Below the pieces are notes generated by a model. The model saw only the letters and a list, made by a program, of their open reading frames with translations. It had not been told where the DNA came from and did not search any database. A stretch of DNA of 64,000 bases. Origin: Siphonodentalium dalli (lineage: Eukaryota; Mollusca; Scaphopoda; Gadilida; Siphonodentaliidae). The position numbers and the translations under genes were made by a program. The stretch's first letter is position 1; every line of letters begins with the position of its first letter. Shown piece by piece: positions 61,595 through 64,000 of this stretch. The stretch covers positions 50,321,899 through 50,385,898 of the forward strand of contig CP136067.1 in NCBI GenBank assembly GCA_032622095.1, in the 5' to 3' direction.

Positions 61595-62030
61595 TTCTGA
61601 CATTTACAGAATGAGGTCCCCAAAGGGTGAATGTAGTGATGCTATCCCTCACAGCGGGTTAATGTCACCAAATTCACCCTCTGGAAAAAAAATTTCTGCT
61701 TACGTCTTAATTGATATAGGAGACCTAAGATCATATTGAAGTTCCCCAGTTGAAGTTGGTGATGTTCACCAATTAGTCACCTTGATTATGCAATTTAACT
61801 TCTGCAAATTAGGGGATATAGAAACTGAACAGAAGGGGAAAAAGTAACTAAAAACAATGTTAATTTGAGACTATAGATACTTCCCAGAAGATGAGACCTA
61901 AGTGGAATAGGTCCCCAGAAGGTGAATTTGGTGACGCTAGTCAGCTGTGCGGGATAGATTCAATAAATTCTCCCTCTGGGAACCTCATTCTGCAAATGTC
62001 AGACACAATCTATCCAGGCATGGGGACTAA
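61595..62030 (+). mobile_element. near-complete GAATGAGGT-family MITE
   Basis: It opens with GTTCTGACATTTACAGAATG and the first hairpin (to 61690). The middle segment follows (AGTTGAAGTTGGTGATGTTC, CTTCTGCAAATTAGGGGATA, AACAATGTTAATTTGAGACT, TTCCCAGAAGATGAGACC). The second hairpin ends at CCTCATTCTGCAAATGTCAG (62004). It is a useful reference for the split copy at 1001/3755. Confidence 0.65.
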
Positions 62031-62159
62031 CTTGCAGACTTGAGATACGGTGCCAGGGTTCATATATGTCCCATGCATAAATAGTACACTTCAAAATTTG
62101 TTCATATGTCAGAGCGGGAACCAGTATATCTTACGATTTTTTCCATTGTAACAAGTTAA

Positions 62160-62550
62160 CCCTTTACCCAACAGAAGGGCCCTGTGCCAATGCATTCTCT
62201 TATATATGCGAGTCGACCATAGGTCGCCTCGCATATATAAGAGAATGCATTGGCTTAATACATTAAAAATTATAAAATTGTTAAAGAATGTAAGAAAAAA
62301 TGGTAAAAAGTGTTAAAAAAAGATTTTTTTTAGGCCAATGCATTCTCTTATATATGCGAGGCGACCTATGGTCGACTCGCATATATAAGAGAATGCATTG
62401 GCACAGGGCATAACTGTAACTATCACAATGTGGTCAAGGAGCTGGTTCCAATGATACCCATATTTGTATGGTTCTATTGAGACAGACCGAAGATATTTTA
62501 GGCTGTTGAAGCTTTTTTGGCCGGTTTTGGCCGGTTTGTTGGGTAAAGGG
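62160..62550 (+). mobile_element. TTAA-flanked hairpin MITE, subfamily 1 (copy F)
   Basis: TTAA at 62156-62159 and 62551-62554, perfect CCCTTTACCCAACA ends, both hairpins intact (62187-62255 and 62334-62402). Confidence 0.9.
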
Positions 62551-62554
62551 TTAA

Positions 62555-63130
62555 GGAATATGGAATCTTGATTTTCAAATGTGTCAACAGTGATTGAAAA
62601 GAGTCAGCACAGTCAGAGGGCCATGGTCACAAGTGTGTATCATAGTGTTGTAAAGAGATCACTTATAGTGGACATGCATGCTTTCCTAGTCACCTAATCC
62701 AATCAGAGGAGTGGTCGGTTGCATGTGTCAGACAGACTAATCTAATCAAGATATTCCTGTGTTGTGATCTGCCTGCCATCTGGTCTGGTTGTAAGATATC
62801 CATGACATGTTTTATTGGGCCAATTTGTGACACATGTTTACATTGAATCTGAGGAAACATGAAATTTCAAAGTCTTAAAATTGGGATACGTTGGTAGTCT
62901 CAGATGTAAAAAGTATCAATTATAATGTTTTATCTAGCTTGTTTAAAATGTAACACTTGGATACAGCTAAAAGTTGTTATTATTTATATTTTTTGTTTAG
63001 AAATTTTCAAAATTTGAGATTCCATAGTCCTTAATTTACTTGAATCAGTATGTAAAAGATCAGTTATTGTATGAACCCTGTATATATTTTTCACATATAA
63101 ATCCTTCCATCTGACCCTCCTATATGACCC
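62555..63130. other. nothing recognised; expected 3' flank of the right-edge gene
   Basis: No coding exon found. The 3' UTR of the minus-strand gene ending at 63136 would run into this region. Confidence 0.4.
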
Positions 63131-63136
63131 TTTATT
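63131..63136 (-). terminator. AATAAA overlapping the stop codon of the right-edge gene
   Basis: On the minus strand the proposed stop TGA is immediately followed by ATAAA, so AATAAA shares the stop's last base. If used, the 3' UTR would be only some 20 nt. A more distal signal is equally possible. Confidence 0.35.
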
Positions 63137-63208
63137 CATAGATTCTTTACTAGTCCTCTGGCACTTGGGTAGATGTTAGAGTTATCCGTCTTCTTCCCTG
63201 TCCTTGGT
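63136..63208 (-). CDS. unidentified gene, proposed last coding exon
   Basis: The acceptor GATTCTATTTTTAG precedes ACCAAGGACAGG. In the phase left by the exon at 63656-63715, the codons read PRTGKKTDNSNIYPSARGLV then KNL and a stop. The two other frames are not compatible with the upstream exon. The encoded tail is basic and Ser-rich and I do not recognise the family. Confidence 0.5.
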
Positions 63209-63655
63209 CTAAAAATAGAATCAAAACTGATAGAAATGAGACTTCCGTAGAATTCCTTGATTTAATTGATAGGTGAACACATAAATATTGCCAAATTTTC
63301 ATTTTGAATTTACATTCTGCCGGAGTAATTAATCTCGTGCGTGGCATTGGAGAGGCCATTTTATAAGCTCCGTAAAGTAAAACAAAAATAGATAACAGTT
63401 CATGAACATGCGAAGAGTAAACAATGATATAAGATCTCTTTTTCAAACTTCTTAAACACAGATTATTTTGGTACGTACATGATTCATGATTTGTGTTTCT
63501 TCCATCCAAAAAATTGACATAGTGATCAGATATTTGTGCTGAACAACATTGAACCCCTAGCAACCAACAAACTTAATCATGATTAACTGAGTCAAAATGC
63601 TTTTCATACTCTATACTAAATAGTGTAACTCATTTGTTACAAAATATTCTCATAC
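63209..63655. other. intron of the right-edge gene
   Basis: Intron between the two proposed exons. The open frame 63150-63563 reads through the acceptor and is not coding in its 5' part. No repeat was recognised. Confidence 0.4.
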
Positions 63656-63715
63656 CTTGCTGACTTTTCTCTTTTACCACTTTTCATTCTGCCCTTGTTG
63701 GTGAATACGGACGGT
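63656..63715 (-). CDS. unidentified gene, proposed penultimate coding exon
   Basis: The acceptor TTACCCTTTGCAG precedes ACCGTCCGTATTC and the donor is AGCAAG|GTATGA. It is 60 nt. Two frames contain stops; the open one reads PSVFTNKGRMKSGKREKSA and leaves AG, which pairs with the A of the next exon to give Arg. The gene continues beyond the right edge. Family unknown; basic residues suggest a nucleic-acid-associated or disordered tail, but this is only inference. Confidence 0.5.
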
Positions 63716-63859
63716 CTGCAAAGGGTAAGAGAATATTCAGTTGGTCATCATAAAAGCACATAAACCCACATAACATTCGCTGTTCAAATCTCGTGCCAAG
63801 TTGTGACCCTTCAGGATGGCCATTCATACTGTGAGTGCTTCGCACCACTCATGTGATAA

Positions 63860-64000
63860 CCCTTTACCCAACAGAAGGGCCCTGTGCCAATGCATTCTCT
63901 TATATATGCGAGTCGACCATAGGTCGCCTCGCATATATAAGAGAATGCATTGGCTTAACACATTAAAAATTATAAAATTGTTAAAGAATGTAAGAAAAAA
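63860..64000 (+). mobile_element. TTAA-type hairpin MITE, subfamily 1 (copy G), cut by window end
   Basis: CCCTTTACCCAACAGAAGGG and hairpin 1 (63887-63955) are present, and the window ends in the spacer. The flank reads GATAA, not TTAA, so its target site has mutated or was atypical. Confidence 0.8.

Noticed and set aside
63150-63563. 137-codon minus-strand frame as a whole gene
   Set aside because: It reads through a clear splice acceptor. Only the part after 63208 is kept, and in a different phase dictated by the preceding exon.

Overview
The window is animal nuclear DNA that is AT-rich, intron-rich and dominated by transposable elements. There are no operons or bacterial genes. A bivalve-type tRNA-SINE, many piggyBac/hAT/Mutator-like MITEs, LINE fragments and a repetitive element built on a CAAGATGGC core point to a marine lophotrochozoan, most likely a bivalve mollusc. 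The species call is inference.

Two protein genes are recognised. (1) An FKBP4/5 (FKBP52/51)-type co-chaperone lies on the minus strand. Seven coding exons between 25924 and 5347, with matching splice phases, encode 425 residues: FK1, FK2 and a TPR domain. The last short coding exon was not found. (2) ATP5F1C, the mitochondrial F1-ATPase gamma subunit, lies on the plus strand at 34945-35823 as one uninterrupted 292-codon frame. Two phase-compatible exons at the right edge (63715-63136, minus) look like the 3' end of a third, unidentified gene. A possible first exon lies at 51867-51833 (minus).

Layout: 1-4950 nested MITEs; 4950-25924 the FKBP gene, with introns filled by TTAA MITEs, two hAT elements (one with a BED-finger remnant), a SINE, a fold-back element, a satellite-carrying TIR element split by a Mutator-like element, and a layered transposon nest in intron 1; 26-31.2 kb a TIR element, a LINE fragment, a degenerate tandem array and a Helitron-like 3' end; 31.9-42.6 kb a large inverted duplication enclosing ATP5F1C and a 1.07-kb tandem duplication of a broken SGNH-esterase ORF; 42.6-48.6 kb tandem repeats, a MITE cluster, and a LINE holding three TTAA MITEs; 48.6-57 kb mostly unannotatable sequence with MITEs; 57.06-60.04 kb a higher-order satellite inside a TIR element; 60-64 kb more MITEs and the right-edge gene.

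The most unusual feature is a long hairpin cassette shared by three TTAA-flanked element families with different termini. Its inner stem sequence differs between families but stays base-paired. Twelve such elements occur in 64 kb. Other points worth following are a 43-bp tandem duplication that multiplies the FKBP exon-6 splice donor, a fold-back palindrome 30 nt from the exon-4 donor, and a LINE whose reading frame is restored at two sites by removing the MITEs.
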